Shown here in pieces: positions 18,638-29,415 of a DNA stretch of 64,000 nucleotides. This DNA is from Anastatus disparis (Eukaryota > Arthropoda > Insecta > Hymenoptera > Eupelmidae): contig JAFFSR010000264.1 in assembly GCA_017163975.1 (NCBI GenBank), positions 248,001 through 312,000 on the forward strand. The letters run 5' to 3'. The notes beneath the pieces are model-generated. The model was given only the letters and a program-made list of their open reading frames with translations. It was not told the DNA's origin and did no database searches. The translations under genes were made by a program, and so were the position numbers. Positions within the stretch are counted from its first letter, which is position 1. The number at the start of each line of letters is the position of its first letter.

Positions 18638-19363
18638 ATGGTTGGTCAAAAGAGAAGCCTGGAGCAGACATTTGGTAATGACTTGGCATATTTAATAAAA
18701 CAAAACAGCAAGAAAAATTATTGGCAGCAGGTTCTGCCAATGGTCTACGGGCTGAACAGCTCTTTTGGAAAAATTATCCAGGTAGGCCTGGAGAATATAG
18801 GCGGCGAAGGCAAAAAGGAGTTTGCACCCGTAGTACGCTTCTGTGGAGCCAATTTTCAAGGTTTACCTCTGTCACTGGACTGTTGGGAGGCGTTGAAGCA
18901 GGAATTTGATAAAATTGAAGATTTTTTCACTTGCTATAACGAGGAATCTATGCTGGATCAGCGGCTATCTATTCCTGGATACACTATCCGTTTTATGATT
19001 AGTTTTCACGAGAGAGCTTTTGAATTGGTACCCAATGACGCACAACCAGAAGGAGAGGAGTGTGGTGGACCGCCGAAAAAATATGGTCGATTTAATCGGT
19101 CACTAGTATTTAAACGTGTCACGTTTGAACGTTTAAAAGATTTATCAAAATGTATAGATTATAGAATTAGATATTTAAATACTGTTGTAAAATCTGTTGA
19201 TTATATATTACGAGAAATGGTTATAAATATGAAAAATGTATTAGAAAATAGTCAGGAATCTCAATATGTATACTATACTTCTAGCGATATAAAAAGCACA
19301 ATGTCTAGTTTTAATGATAATTTTGTAAATGATCTCATCGAATTATTAAAAAGAATAATCTAG
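18638..19363 (+). CDS. Conserved Polinton protein with PC4-like motif
   Basis: 241 aa, last gene of the element, with its own TATA/TCAGT promoter and AATAAA-type signals about 100 bp after the stop. Residues ~63-97 (FAPVVRFCGANFQ, then GLPLSLDCWEALKQEFDKI) resemble the strand-plus-helix core of PC4, a single-stranded-DNA-binding coactivator: a G-x-x-L-x-L...W-x-x-L-K pattern. I recall related ORFs in hymenopteran Polintons but no assigned function. A single-stranded DNA-binding or transcription role is an inference. The C-terminal half is charged and helical. Confidence 0.5.
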   Translation: MVGQKRSLEQTFGNDLAYLIKQNSKKNYWQQVLPMVYGLNSSFGKIIQVGLENIGGEGKKEFAPVVRFCGANFQGLPLSLDCWEALKQEFDKIEDFFTCYNEESMLDQRLSIPGYTIRFMISFHERAFELVPNDAQPEGEECGGPPKKYGRFNRSLVFKRVTFERLKDLSKCIDYRIRYLNTVVKSVDYILREMVINMKNVLENSQESQYVYYTSSDIKSTMSSFNDNFVNDLIELLKRII

Positions 19364-19727
19364 TTTTAGGAAAAGAAGATGTGTTTATAATCATACATGA
19401 ATTTATTATTTATCATATGTACACACTAGTTAATTGTATGAATGCTACGTTGTAATGTTTTATTATTAATAATAAATGTGTTGTTAAACTTTAAAACATG
19501 AGTATTTCAATCACCTTGTCTGTTACCAACTCCTCATCCTTCATACACACAATAATTTATATGTAAATTTTGTATTTTCTGATTCAATATAAAAATTTAT
19601 AATAATTGGAAATTAAAAATCTTTTAAATTCATATTTTATAATTCAAGTTTTTATTATTTCGATAATTAAAAAGGATTATATTACAAAATTTTAAATTAA
19701 TAATTTTGAAATATCGATTAAAATATT
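19364..19727. other. 3' untranslated/AT-rich region of the Polinton
   Basis: Contains polyadenylation-type AATAAATGTG near 19470 and otherwise low-complexity AT sequence; no gene. Confidence 0.5.
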
Positions 19728-19820
19728 TTTATCCCCACTCTAAATTTTGTGGGAGGGGGTAAGTGACCCTCCAGTTCATCCCCACTCTAAATTTCTAGGA
19801 GGGGGTGAGTGACCCTCCAG
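19728..19820. repeat. Subterminal tandem repeat, two copies
   Basis: Two ~46-bp units of the type 'atccccactctaaatt...gagggggt(a/g)agtgaccctccagtt' next to the right terminal repeat. No such pair is present beside the left terminus. Confidence 0.8.
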
Positions 19821-19839
19821 TTGTTTGGGTACCATGCCT

Positions 19840-19949
19840 AACAAACCCCTACTTCGCCTTCTCAGAGGTCATTGACCTAGTGGTCAATAACCTTTGGGGT
19901 GGTGGAGTGGGGGTTTGTTGTGACGGTCCATGGTGCCCCAATAACTACT
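19840..19949 (-). repeat. Polinton terminal inverted repeat, right
   Basis: Ends CCCCAATAACTACT, the reverse complement of the left terminus. About seven mismatches or indels over 109 bp suggest moderate age or separate drift of the two ends. Confidence 0.9.
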
Positions 19950-19955
19950 GACGTC
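19950..19955. repeat. Polinton target-site duplication, right (GACGTC)
   Basis: Matches the hexamer at 2225-2230. Because it is palindromic it could formally belong to the inverted repeats, but Polintons begin with AGT, which puts the boundary inside it. Confidence 0.85.
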
Positions 19956-20360
19956 ATTAAAGCATTCAAGAATCGAAATGGATAATGCTTTTATTTTTTA
20001 TAGTGTCACGGCGCAGTTAGTACGAAAATGTACAGAACTAATACGTTTTATATTATCAGATGTATGATTCATTTGAATTCGTTAATATATGGCATTCTAG
20101 TAAAAATAAAAAACGAATCGTCAAATGTTAGTATGGAGAGAATGAAAAATATAAGTTACGGCATAGATCAGATATAACAAATAATTTCAAACATTTATCA
20201 TAATTATTGACATAAAGTTTATAAGAGACCGTCTGTATTTTAAGTTATAGTTTTCTTCCTTACATATTCATTGTAGTTTCTATGTCTTTGTATTTTTATT
20301 TTAAGAGTATCTATTATAATTAATATAATTAGAAACACTCTTCATAATTAAAAATTAAAT
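19956..20360. other. Intergenic, no gene seen
   Basis: AT-rich host flank between the Polinton and the next MITE. No open frame or repeat recognised. Confidence 0.5.
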
Positions 20361-20623
20361 AATTATAGGAAACTATCAGTGGTTAAACCATATGGTTAAA
20401 CCATGTGGCAAAACCATACGGTTTTTTTCAACAGGGGAATATCATTTCTTTAACAATAAAGTGATATTCATCATGAATTGATTTTAATTTTGCATGCCTG
20501 AAAAGGTCAGCAATAGACTGACAAAACGTTGCAACAGCATTTTTATTAAAATTAAATGAAATAACTTCAAGTTTAGTATTTTAATTTCAAGACCTTCTCT
20601 CCCAATGATAGTTTCCTATAATT
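20361..20623. mobile_element. MITE with AATTATAGGAAACTATCA ends
   Basis: 263 bp, bounded by AATTATAGGAAACTATCA and its perfect reverse complement. Inside the left part three short units of the type 'aaaccat(a/g)(t/c)gg' occur. No coding region. Confidence 0.7.
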
Positions 20624-20844
20624 GTTTACTGTTATAATTAAGTATAATAGGATTGGGAAAATAATGAGTTCAAAATAATACATCACGTAACAGTGCTGAA
20701 AGCCTTTACAAAACGAGAAGTTTACGTTAGTTTTTAGTTTCTTTTAGTGACAAGTTTCGTAAAAAAGCCTTTTTGCGTCAGTTATATATTGTATTTTTTC
20801 TCCTAAAAGCCAAAAAATAGAACCAAAGCTGCGATTATGAGGTC

Positions 20845-21161
20845 ACCCTACTAAAAAATCTCAGAGATCTCAGATGAGATCTCATGCCAAAATCTCATTA
20901 AACATTTTTTTTTTGGCATTTCTGAAATCATCGATAGGGAAACATTTTTGAAAAATTCGGACTTAAACAATTTTCTTAAGTTTTTAGACTTTGAAAAATG
21001 TAAGTGGGACCAAATTAAAAAAAAAAATTTCTAAATCCGAATTTTTTAAAAATGTTCCCCTATCGATGATTTCACACAAGCCAAAAAAAAAAAAAAAATG
21101 TAAGATGATATTTTGGCATAAGATCTCATCTCAGATCTCATCTGAGATGTTTTAGTAGGGT
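20845..21161. mobile_element. ACCCTACTAAAA-family MITE, copy 1
   Basis: Ends ACCCTACTAAAA/TTTTAGTAGGGT, subterminal AGATCTCATC palindromes, and an inner inverted pair around GGGAACATTTTTGAAAAATTCG. The whole 317-bp unit folds on itself. Confidence 0.75.
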
Positions 21162-21560
21162 AGAATGAAGTAAAAATGATTATGAGGTTAATTTATATTC
21201 ATTTTTATTATTAAAAAAAACACAATTTACAGTAATTTTGAGAAGATAACTTACATTTACATCACATATATGGATACTTTTTCTATTTATTGTACAATGT
21301 ACAAAATTATAAAATTGCTTCAAAATAATGTTCTATAAATTATTAATAACATAACATTATTAAGACTCTCCTTGTAATAATATTCATTGTTAAAATGAAC
21401 AAATCTTAAGTTTCTGCAGATTTCATAGATTAGTATGAACGCGAAAATAAAATTACAGATAAGTACAATAAAAACGAAGAACTGGATCACAATGTAGCAA
21501 ATGCAATGAAGGATGATTATTAAAAAAATATTAAATTTTTTTTTCTTCAACAATACCCAA
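21162..21560. other. AT-rich, no recognised gene
   Basis: A short minus-strand open frame (21320-21553, hydrophobic) is not supported by any family resemblance. Confidence 0.4.
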
Positions 21561-21585
21561 AATATCGTTTATTGTTCTCATGGAT

Positions 21586-21747
21586 ATATCTGAGGAAAAA
21601 CTAGGACACTCACTAGTTTCATTAGATATGTCTAGTATTGGGCTATTTAAAGAATATTTCTTCATTTGCTCCCCAGATAAGCGATCTACTATTACAATTG
21701 ATGATGATTGTTTCGGATCCTTTAATAAGCTTGAACCTGCAACATGA
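21586..21747 (-). pseudogene. Exon-like remnant, duplicated at 22430-22588
   Basis: Minus strand reads 'GSSLLKDPKQSSSIVIVDRL', then 'SGEQMKKYSLNSPILD', preceded by an acceptor-like TTGCAG. The same stretch is repeated in the second tandem unit with few changes. No family recognised; it may be an exon of a host or transposon gene captured in the repeat. Confidence 0.35.
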
Positions 21748-21975
21748 ATATTTATTATTCTTAAGAAAAACAAAACTCTTGTCTTTCCCTGGTGGAAATA
21801 TAAGATGTATATTACTTTGAAATTGTTTAAAATTATTCAAAACTGTTTAAAACAATTTAAAACTGTTCAAAACCGTTCAAAATAGTTTATAAAAGTGAAA
21901 TTTCGCGCGTTTTGAATAGTTTTAAGCAGTTTTAAACAGTTTTGAACAGTTTAGAATAATTTGAAATGCAGTCAT

Positions 21976-22398
21976 ACCCTACTAAAACAATGACGAGATC
22001 TCACGTGAGTTCTCACGATCGAAAATGAAACGAGATCTTATGTTAAATGTTATTTTCTACGAGACTCGATCTAACGTGAGATCTCAGGTGAGATCGAGGG
22101 TTGAGAATAATAAAATTTTTTGGCACATGAGATCTCATATGAGATTACATATAAGACTCACATATATTTTATTTTATTTTTTAAATTCTAAAAAATATAT
22201 GACATCTCATATGCGATCTCGTATAAGATCTCACATATATTTTATTATATTTTCAAAATAAAAAAAATATATGAGATCTCATATGCGATCGCACATGAGA
22301 TCTCACATATATTTATTTTATTTTTAAAATTCAACAAATTTATATGAGATCACATATGAGATCTCACGTGAGAGCTCATATAATAGTTTTAGTGGGGC
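21976..22398. mobile_element. ACCCTACTAAAA-family MITE, copy 2 (GATCTCATATGAGATC-rich)
   Basis: Begins ACCCTACTAAAAC and ends GTTTTAGTGGGG. The interior is a dense series of GAGATCTCATATGAGATC-type palindromes with ACATATATTTTATT spacers. Confidence 0.65.
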
Positions 22399-22817
22399 AC
22401 ACATAAATATCGTTTATTGTTCTCATGGATAAATCTGACAAACTAGGACACTCACTAGTTTCATTAGATGTGTCTAGTATTGGACTATTCAAAGAATATT
22501 TCTTCATTTGCTCCCCAGATAAGCGATCTACTATTACAATTGATGATGATTGTTTCGGATCCTTTAATAAGCTTGAACCTGCAACATGAATATTTATTAT
22601 TCTTAAGAAAAACAAAACTCTTGTCTTTCCCTGGTGGAAATATAAGATGTATATTACTTTGAAATTGTTTAAAATTATTCAAAACTGTTTAAAACAATTT
22701 AAAACTGTTCAAAACCGTTCAAAATAGTTTATAAAAGTGAAATTTCGCGCGTTTTGAATAGTTTTAAGCAGTTTTAAACAGTTTTGAACAGTTTAGAATA
22801 ATTTGAAATGCAGTCAT

Positions 22818-23228
22818 ACCCTACTAAAACAATGACGAGATCTCACGTGAGTTCTCACGATCGAAAATGAAACGAGATCTCATGTGCAAAAATTTTATTT
22901 CTTACGAGACTCGATCTCACGTGAGATCTCACGTGAGGTCTCATATGAGATCTCATGTAAGATCTCATATGAGATCTCAGGTGAGATCGAGGGTTGAGAA
23001 TAATAAAATTTTTTGATAAATAAAATATATGAGATCTCTCATATATTTTATTTTATTTTAAAAACTTTTTATCATATATGAGATCTCATATGTGATTTCA
23101 TGTGAGATCTCATATGAGTTTGTGTGCCAAAAATTCATATGAGATCTCATGTGGCATTTTATATGAGATTGTATATGAGATCACATATGAGATCTCACGT
23201 GAGAGCTCATATAATATTTTTAGTGGGG
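22818..23228. mobile_element. ACCCTACTAAAA-family MITE, copy 3
   Basis: Counterpart of copy 2 in the second tandem unit; the order and number of the palindromes inside have changed. Confidence 0.65.
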
Positions 23229-23310
23229 CACACATAAATAAAAATAATTTTTATCGATATAGTGCCTTCTCTATGAGAAAGTAAAAGTTGGTTGCCATTG
23301 AAATATGCCA

Positions 23311-23587
23311 CCCCTACTAAAAAATCACATCTTACATTTTTTTGACATGTTTGAAATTATCACTAAGGGAACATTTTTGAAAGATTCTGACTTAGAAAAT
23401 TTTCTCGAGTTTTTAGACTTTAAAAAATGTAAGTGGGTCCGAATTAAAAAAAAATTTTACAAGTCCGAATTTTTTAAAAATGTTCCCCTATCGATCATTT
23501 CACAAATGCCAAAATAAAGAAAAATGTAAGATAAGATTTTGGCATGAGATCTCTTCTAAGATCTCATCTGTGATTTTTTAGTAGGGG
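23311..23587. mobile_element. ACCCTACTAAAA-family MITE, copy 4
   Basis: Ends CCCCTACTAAAAAATCAC and GTGATTTTTTAGTAGGGG. The core (GGGAACATTTTTGAAAGATTC with its inverted partner) is the same as in copy 1, so copies 1 and 4 form a subfamily. Confidence 0.7.
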
Positions 23588-23633
23588 CTAGATTCTGAGA
23601 ATTAAATTGCGCCCTGTAAAACGATGATCAATA

Positions 23634-24163
23634 CTTAAGAGGAGGTCGGGTCTATTTTACGCTAGGTGGCGCTGCAGACGGAAGAGGAACATACAATATT
23701 TTTTATACACAGATTTACAATTTACCAAGATAATAATATACTTATAATGTTGTCAATAACTCTAGCCATATATATGTAGAATAATTATTCGTGCTAATCT
23801 CGTTCGAAAAGTCTAAAATATTTTTGTATAACGAAAAATTCTGCGCGAGATAGAGCTGATGAAAACATGTGTATTTTTTTTTTAGTGCGACAGAGAAAGA
23901 AATACTAAAGCATGATGAATATATATGTTTACGCCGGCACTATCACGCGCAGAATTTTTCGCTTTACAAAAATATTTTAGACATTTCGAACAACATTAGC
24001 ATGAATAATTATTCTACATATATATGGCTAGAGTTATTGACAACATTAGAGGTATATTATTGTCTTGGTAAATTAAAAATCGCTATATAAAAAATATTTT
24101 ATATTTTTTTCTCACCTGACTGCAGCGACCTCGTGCGGCAAATAGACCCGACCTCCTCTTAAG
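23634..24163. mobile_element. Fold-back element overlapping the SET gene end
   Basis: Two ~220-bp imperfect inverted arms. The outer end CTTAAGAGGAGGTCGGGTCT is answered by its reverse complement at 24144-24163. Further in, 'ttaccaagataataatata', 'ctagccatatatatgtagaa' and 'tttttgtataacgaaaaatt' are mirrored by the right arm. The centre lies near 23880-23900. Confidence 0.8.
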
Positions 24164-25016
24164 GGAGAGATGTTTATAATACTTACAATCTAAATTCGAT
24201 TTCCTTTTGTCGCATGTTAGGCATTTACATTCATCAATATCAAAATATTGTGGACCATAGTTCCAGGTTATTTCTTCTCCAGGAAAAATATCCTTTGTAG
24301 CTTGCAAACAATGGATCCTATTCTTTTTAAGCCAATACAATTTAGCATTTGCCATGCAATCATGGTTAACGTAGGCCGCAGGGCCTAACCATAAATAACT
24401 TTTATTATTGTTTTCTGTGACTGAGAAGTCCAAATTATTCTGAGTTAAATATTCAACTTCTTAGGTTGATAATGGTACTTTGCATCCATTTAACTCATTC
24501 AATATTGAATATTTCTCATAAAACTTTGTAGCGACAATTTTGATACCTTGATTGATATCTTGAGAATATCTTTATAATTACAAATTGAGAATTAGAAACA
24601 GGTAAAATTTTATGAATAAAAAATTGATGATCAATATGATGTGATTTACATACCTATTGCATTTTTGTATACTAAAACCAGACTTTGGATTAGCTAAATT
24701 TATGTAAGCTATTAATTGATTCCTTAATAAATTAGTTTCAATATTAAAATCTGAGAAATTATATTTTATAATGGATATCAATTCTGTGAGACCCGTATGC
24801 TTATCAACAGATTTGCTGGATACATTTATGACAATATCATTTAAAATCATTGTTATTTTATTTTTAAAATCATCAAAGTCCACCAAATTTTCCAATACAT
24901 TTTGATTTATCTTATGAGTTTTTGTTTGCACTACAAATATGTCAACTACAATTGAAGTAGCAATATCATCAGCATAAATGAATTGTAAAGTTGAGTTTTC
25001 AAAATAATCTTCATTT
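24116..25016 (-). pseudogene. SUV4-20-like SET-domain histone methyltransferase, decayed, two exons visible
   Basis: Minus-strand exons: 24654-25016 (acceptor TTTACAG, donor TAG|GTATGT) and 24116-24569 (acceptor ATAAAG, donor CAG|GTGAGA). The second exon carries the SET signature: LWLGPAAYVNHDC (the NHDC motif of the cofactor pocket), GEEITWNYG, and a post-SET Cys cluster CKCLTCDK. The residues and spacing are those of the SUV4-20 (H4K20 methyltransferase, KMT5B/C) family, of which transposon-borne copies occur in arthropods. An in-frame stop (TAG/TAA region near 24463) precedes the SET core, and the last ~18 codons are formed by the right arm of the fold-back element. Lost function is likely. 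Confidence 0.7.
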
Positions 25017-25403
25017 CTGTAAAATAAAATATTAACATCAGAATATTTATGTTAATTATATGTCAAATTATCAGATAAAAATACATTATATATGTTACAA
25101 TGTGTACGTCCAATTGTGAACGAAAAGATCTATATTTTTATAACTCAGATTTTGTTAAAAATTTTGATAATGGTTGTGTTATTTGATATTATATCAGTGC
25201 GTGCGCATGCGTTAACATTGCAGCACTGTCTTTAACTGCTATCTGTCATTGAATTCTATTTCTAATAGTTATTTATTCAGAAATTATTTTAATATAGCAA
25301 GTTTTACACACATTATCTACTTATTGTTAATTTATGATATAAATTTTATACCGTTTGGTGAATGATTCCTTTGATTTTAAGAGATTTGTATTTCTAACCT
25401 AAA

Positions 25404-26204
25404 ATGGCTCCTACTTTACAAAATAATAAGGTGTCTTGTTTTTACTGTAATAAGGACATTGCAGCAGAAAATGTTTTGTGTAAGAAATGTGATATGCCAT
25501 ACCATCCATCATGTAGTAATAAATTAGGAATTATGCAAAATGGTGCTATTGGAAAATTGCTGCGATTATACCTACAACCTAAACAGCATCTTAAAGACAA
25601 GGTTGGAAAAAATGCAAGAAGAGCTAAGGATGTTTCTATGTGACGAAATAAAAAAATCTTTTTGCCAGTTATTGATAGTATTAAAAATTACTTGGATAAT
25701 TCTGATAATACATTAATTCTTCAAGAAAATATTATACATGAAATACGAGATAGAGATAATAGAAAGAATAATGTTATGATTTTTCAGTTGGATGATAACG
25801 ACAACAGAACCCAAGATTTTGAAACATTGAAAAAAATCTTTGCTAATGCTACGTTTGGCTATAATGAGTTTACTTTTGTCAGATGCGGCAAATTTGTTAA
25901 TGGAACTAAACGACCTTTAAAGGTTATGTTCGAGAATAGTATAAATGTTGTATGGGTTTTGAAGAACTCTAAGGCTCTCTCACAAAAGATTGGATATACT
26001 ATCTACATTAATAATGATAACACAACAAATCAGAATAGATTGTACAAGATTATTAAGCATAATTTAAATAGAAGATTAGATAGTGGTAAGGATAATTTGA
26101 AATTGAAATACGTGAAAGGTATCCCAACTATTGTTAAGGTGGATAATGAGAAATTACATAGTGGTCAAAGTACTCAAGATAATAGTGATAACATGTCACA
26201 ATGA
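25404..26204 (+). pseudogene. LINE ORF1 (zinc finger plus RNA-binding-like region)
   Basis: ATG 25404. N-terminal CFYCNKDI...CKKCDMPYHPSC is a PHD-like cysteine/histidine finger common in CR1/Jockey-type ORF1 proteins. After an in-frame TGA at 25641 the same frame continues with a basic region, 'RDRDNRKNNVMIFQLDDN' and 'FVRCGKFVNGTKRPLKVMF', resembling the RRM-like segment of LINE ORF1. The next TGA (26202-26204) may be the real end, but ORF2 follows in the same frame. Confidence 0.7.
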
Positions 26205-29053
26205 GATAAGGTTGCAACTGAAGGTCAGGCTTGTGATAATGATTTGTTGAGCATTTACTATCAAAATGTTAGAGGTATAAAGAGTCACTTTAAGCTAAGT
26301 CAATTGTGTTTTAATATTTTATCTGCATCTGTCAGCTATGACGTTATTGCTTTAACTGAAACTTGGCTTGACCATAATGTTGATAATAAACTGTTTAACC
26401 TAGAGAACTATGATATCTATAGATGTGATCGAAATGGTACATGCTCTGGTAAAAATAAAGGTGGTGGTGTTGTTTTGCTTGTTAAAAAATCTATTATGTC
26501 TAAAATTGACTGTATAGTGGATAGAGGTTATGAACAGTTATGTGTTTCTTTAGTGTATGGATGTAGGAAATTTCTGATCAGCTTGGCATATCTATCACCT
26601 ACTTCCACTATTGATTATTATGATGAGCATAACAAGGTAATTAAAGATGTTTATAGAGGAGACAATTTCACTGATGTATGTATTCTTGGGGATTTTCACA
26701 TACCTGGATATTCTTGGTTGTTTGATGATACTGAAAAATTAATTTATCTATCTGATCATAATGATTTGGTTATGAAGAGAGATATTGCAAATAACTTATG
26801 CTCGTTTGTTAACATGTTTGGTGTTAAACAACTTAATACTTATAAGAATAAATCTGATAATACACTGGATCTCTTTTTTATATCATCTGAAAATAGTATA
26901 TGTCAATGTTCTATTGACCCATTATCTAAAATAGATGAGTTCCATGGTGCAGTTGATATAAGCATACTATTGAATAGTTCTAGCAAGCTGCCTTTTGATT
27001 CGTATGAGTTTGATTATAGAAAAACAAACTTTGATTTGGTTAAGGATGATCTTTCTAAAATAGATTGGGATGAACTGGCTAATAACCAGCTTGATTTAGA
27101 TAAATATATTATTGATTTCTATGATACTGTGGATAGAATAATCAAAAAGCATTCACCAAAAATGAAGAAGAAATCTAGATACTCTTATTCCTATCCAAGA
27201 TGATATTCACAAGAACTGATTGAGGCTATTAAATATAAGAAGATTTTACATAAAAAGATTAAATCACTTCCTTCTGTTGATACTGACTTAATTATAAAGT
27301 ATAAGAAGTACAGAGCTGTTTGTAAGCGATTAACTAGGTTAAATTATATAAACTATACTAAGAATATTGAAGATGGATTATGTAATGATCCAAAAAATTT
27401 TTAGAGATTTGCTGGTTTTTCTAATAAAAAAGAGATTCCCGCTGAAATGATATTTGAGGGAGACCGTTTTAATGATGGTCCTGGTATTGCTAATGCGTTT
27501 GCCAAGCATTTTGGAAGAGTGTATGAAGTGTCTAATCTTATTGATGTTTCTGTCATCCCACCATCTGGCAGGTTGTTAACTCATATGCAATTTATTGAAA
27601 AAGATGTTGAAAAAGCTATCAGTGACATTAAAATTGATTGCTCTTCTGGACCTGATTTGATAAGTCCCAAGTTTGTGAAGAGCTGTTCCTCGGTTATTGT
27701 AAAACCGCTTTTACATATAATAAATCTTTCTTTAGCACAAGGTATTTATCCTGAGGCATGGAAGAAATCATTTATTGTGCCTGTATATAAGGCTGGTAAT
27801 ATAACTGATGTTGGTAACTACAGACCGATTTCTATTATTAATGTCTTTGCCAAAATATTTGACAATGTCATTTATAATGAAGTATATAAACATTTAAAAG
27901 AGTTTATTATTGATAGACAACATGGCAGTATAAGAGACAGGTCGGTTGTCACTAATCTCACATCTTTTAATCATGATATTGCTCTTGCTTTAAATAACAA
28001 AGCGTATATTCAAGCTATATATACTGATCTAACTAAAGCTTTTGATAAGGTAAATCATAATTTACTTTTGTGTAAGTTGAGTAAATATGGAATTGGTGGT
28101 AGTCTGATGGATTGGTTTAGATCATACCTCTTTAACAGAAAGCAGATTGTAAGGATTGGTACCTTCAGATCATTTATGATCAATATGTTGTCAGGTGTTC
28201 CTTAAGGATCCAAATTGTCTTCCCTTTTATTTATAGTATTTATTAATAATATTGTTACTGTGGTGCGATCTTCAAAGGTGCTGCTATATATGGATGACAT
28301 GAAGATATATACCGAGGTATGGGATATTATCGACTTGTTAAGATTACAATGTGACCTTGATAGGATAAAAGACTGGATGACAAAAAATGGTCTAAAGTTT
28401 AATGTCAGTAAATGTAAAGCTTTGGCTTTCTCTATTTCTAATGTGCAAGATTGGTCCTTTTATTTGGATGGATTGAAGCTTGATAATGTTGAGTTTATTA
28501 AGGACCTTGGAGTAATCTTTCATAGAAACCTCACATTTGATATGCACATTGATGAGTTATTAGTAAAGCTAGAAGAATGCTATTTCTTATTAAAAGGAAA
28601 TGTATTGATTTTACTAGCCCAAAAACATGTATAACATTGTATAATATACATGTTAAGTCAGTTCTTATGTACTGTTCAATTGTACGGGCATCATATAAAC
28701 AGAAATACATTTATGAATTGGAAAAGGTGCAAAACAATTTCTTGCGTTTTTTGTCATTTAAAACTGGTAATGGTATGGATCGGTTCAATCATGATTATAC
28801 AAGCATTAGGAAGGAAGCTGGACTACCAACATTGGAGTGCTCAAGATTGCATGCTGATTTGTTGTTTTTATATAAGATAATAAATGGGTACATTGATTGT
28901 GATTTACTTTTAAATAGTTTGAACTTTTATAAGCCTTTAGTGAATATTAGAAATTCCAATAATATCATTTTTTATATTAATTCATTAGATTATTCTATTG
29001 ATAAGTTCTATATTTTGAACAGGCTGTGTAAATTGGCTAATATTAATTCATGA
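26205..29053 (+). pseudogene. LINE ORF2: APE-type endonuclease and reverse transcriptase
   Basis: Endonuclease: YYQNVRGIKS, ALTETWLDHNV and ILGDFHIPGYSW (~26250-26720). Reverse transcriptase: GPDLISPKFVKSC, VPVYKAGNITDVGNYRPIS (~27650-27830), YTDLTKAFDKVNH (~28020) and LLYMDDMKIY, the YxDD box (~28285-28310). The C-terminal region 'KVQNNFLRFLSFKTG' is typical of Jockey-superfamily elements. Breaks: TGA at 27201, TAG at 27402-27404, TAA at 28203 in the conserved GVPQG box, and a frameshift near 28600. Inactive copy. Confidence 0.85.
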
Positions 29054-29302
29054 TATAGTAATTTTGAATGTAACTCAATCTCTTTATTTAAAAGCAATAT
29101 TAGATCAGGATTATGCAATATTATCAGGATTATCAGGATCAATATTAGATCAGGGATTATGCAATAAGTTAATTGATTTGAGTACAATGTATATATTTTT
29201 TTAGAATAATCGCTTTTATTTCTTTATTTTCTTTTTCTTTAGTTTGTAAAGCCATGTTTTCTTTTCTTTGTATTTACGATTGTTTATGCAATCCCTGTTA
29301 AA

Positions 29303-29340
29303 AAAAATCAGGTGATTTGTCACCTGATTTTTTCACCAGG
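29303..29340 (+). other. LINE 3' UTR hairpin
   Basis: AAAAAATCAGGTGA, a TTTG loop, and TCACCTGATTTTTT form a perfect 14-bp stem shortly before the element's 3' end. Such structures serve in template recognition in several LINE families. Confidence 0.7.
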
Positions 29341-29415
29341 GATGTTAATTGCACACATGAAATATGTATATATGTTTAAAAGGGAGTTTTTCCCGTTAAT
29401 AAAAATAAAATAAAA

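Larger units (their letters stand above)
2231..19949. mobile_element. Polinton/Maverick (adintovirus-like) element, 17.7 kb
   Basis: A complete element bounded by inverted repeats beginning AGT, as is usual for Polintons, with a 6-bp target duplication. It encodes the diagnostic set: protein-primed DNA polymerase B, HerA/FtsK-like packaging ATPase, retroviral-type integrase with chromodomain, adenain-like protease, double-jelly-roll capsid and a probable penton protein. All core genes are on the + strand; one accessory gene is on the minus strand. Length fits the family (about 15-20 kb). At least five lesions affect its genes, so this copy as read is probably not autonomous, although the polymerase core, ATPase and protease frames are intact. 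Confidence 0.95.
21561..23240. repeat. Tandem duplication of an ~845-bp segment
   Basis: Unit A starts at 21561 and unit B at 22406, both with 'aatatcgtttattgttctca'. The copies are nearly identical over the first ~480 bp. Each contains (i) a minus-strand exon-like stretch, (ii) a foldback of AAACTGTTCAAAAC-type units (about 21815-21970 and 22657-22812) and (iii) an ACCCTACTAAAAC...TTTTAGTGGGG MITE. The duplication therefore carried the MITE along. Confidence 0.85.
25200..29415 (+). mobile_element. Non-LTR retrotransposon (LINE, Jockey/CR1-like), nearly full length, inactive
   Basis: ORF1 with a zinc finger, then endonuclease and reverse transcriptase, a 3' UTR hairpin (29303-29340) and a short (AAAAT)n tail at 29400-29420. 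The 5' end is approximate. The coding part stays in one frame from 25404 to ~28600 and is broken by several stop codons and one late frameshift. Confidence 0.85.
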
